This document shows positions 26,069-26,082 of a stretch of 26,082 nucleotides of DNA, piece after piece. The stretch comes from a virus. The notes beneath the pieces are model-generated. The model saw only the letters and a list, made by a program, of their open reading frames with translations, had not been told where the DNA came from and did no database searches. The stretch spans positions 1 to 26,082 of IMG/VR virus record IMGVR_UViG_3300044619_001658; one strand, 5' to 3'. Numbering within the stretch: position 1 is the first letter of the stretch; the number at the start of each line of letters is the position of its first letter. A program made the position numbers and the translations under genes.

Positions 26069-26082
26069 TTCCTTATGGAGCT

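Overview
The window is part of a tailed double-stranded DNA bacteriophage (or prophage) genome. The minus strand carries a standard head-and-packaging module: small and large terminase, portal, GroES-like protein, scaffold and the start of the major capsid protein. No ribosomal, tRNA or housekeeping genes are visible. The host is probably an alphaproteobacterium, perhaps Rhodobacteraceae. This is inferred from high GC, a GapR/DUF2312-type protein, a DUF6496-type mini-protein and alphaproteobacterial-looking GC hairpins. The host cannot be proved from the sequence alone.

Layout. (1) 1-12431, all minus strand, read right to left: HNH-AP2 endonuclease, two related small phage proteins, an Acb2/Tad1-like candidate anti-CBASS protein, a GapR-like protein, a run of small basic, acidic and low-complexity proteins, a lysozyme-like protein, a GNAT acetyltransferase, TerL, portal, a small helical protein, GroES-like protein, scaffold, two virion-associated proteins and the N terminus of the major capsid protein. 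(2) 12540-15553: a plus-strand island of seven small genes inserted between the terminase small subunit and the rest of the late module. Its gaps hold strong hairpins, four of them capped by GCAA, plus CCCGA pentamer arrays and two look-alike promoters. (3) 15541-16639, minus: a PD-(D/E)XK nuclease-like gene and TerS. (4) 16640-17260: a non-coding control region with eleven TGTAATCA-type sites and a 24-bp inverted repeat, a candidate origin or operator array. (5) 17261-25122, plus: one long, tightly overlapping operon of about 27 small genes, including HTH proteins, an Nmad5-like protein, a DnaJ-type zinc-finger mini-protein, membrane or exported mini-proteins and many unknowns. (6) 25137-25226: a 12-bp long-range stem between convergent units. 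(7) 25230-26068, minus: a small basic protein and a virion protein, probably the far end of the late unit.

How it fits together. The control region at 16.6-17.3 kb separates two divergent programmes. The plus-strand operon looks like an early, accessory or takeover set. The minus-strand unit packages DNA and builds the head. If the genome is circular or permuted, the late unit leaves the left edge after the capsid gene and returns from the right edge, ending at the convergent stem near 25.2 kb.

The most unusual signals are not genes. They are a dispersed heptanucleotide repeat family (consensus RAGGWCC, at least 15 loci, 10.5-22.2 kb), the iteron-like region, and the hairpin and CCCGA-promoter architecture of the plus-strand island. 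All functional names come from motif recognition by eye; no database search was run.
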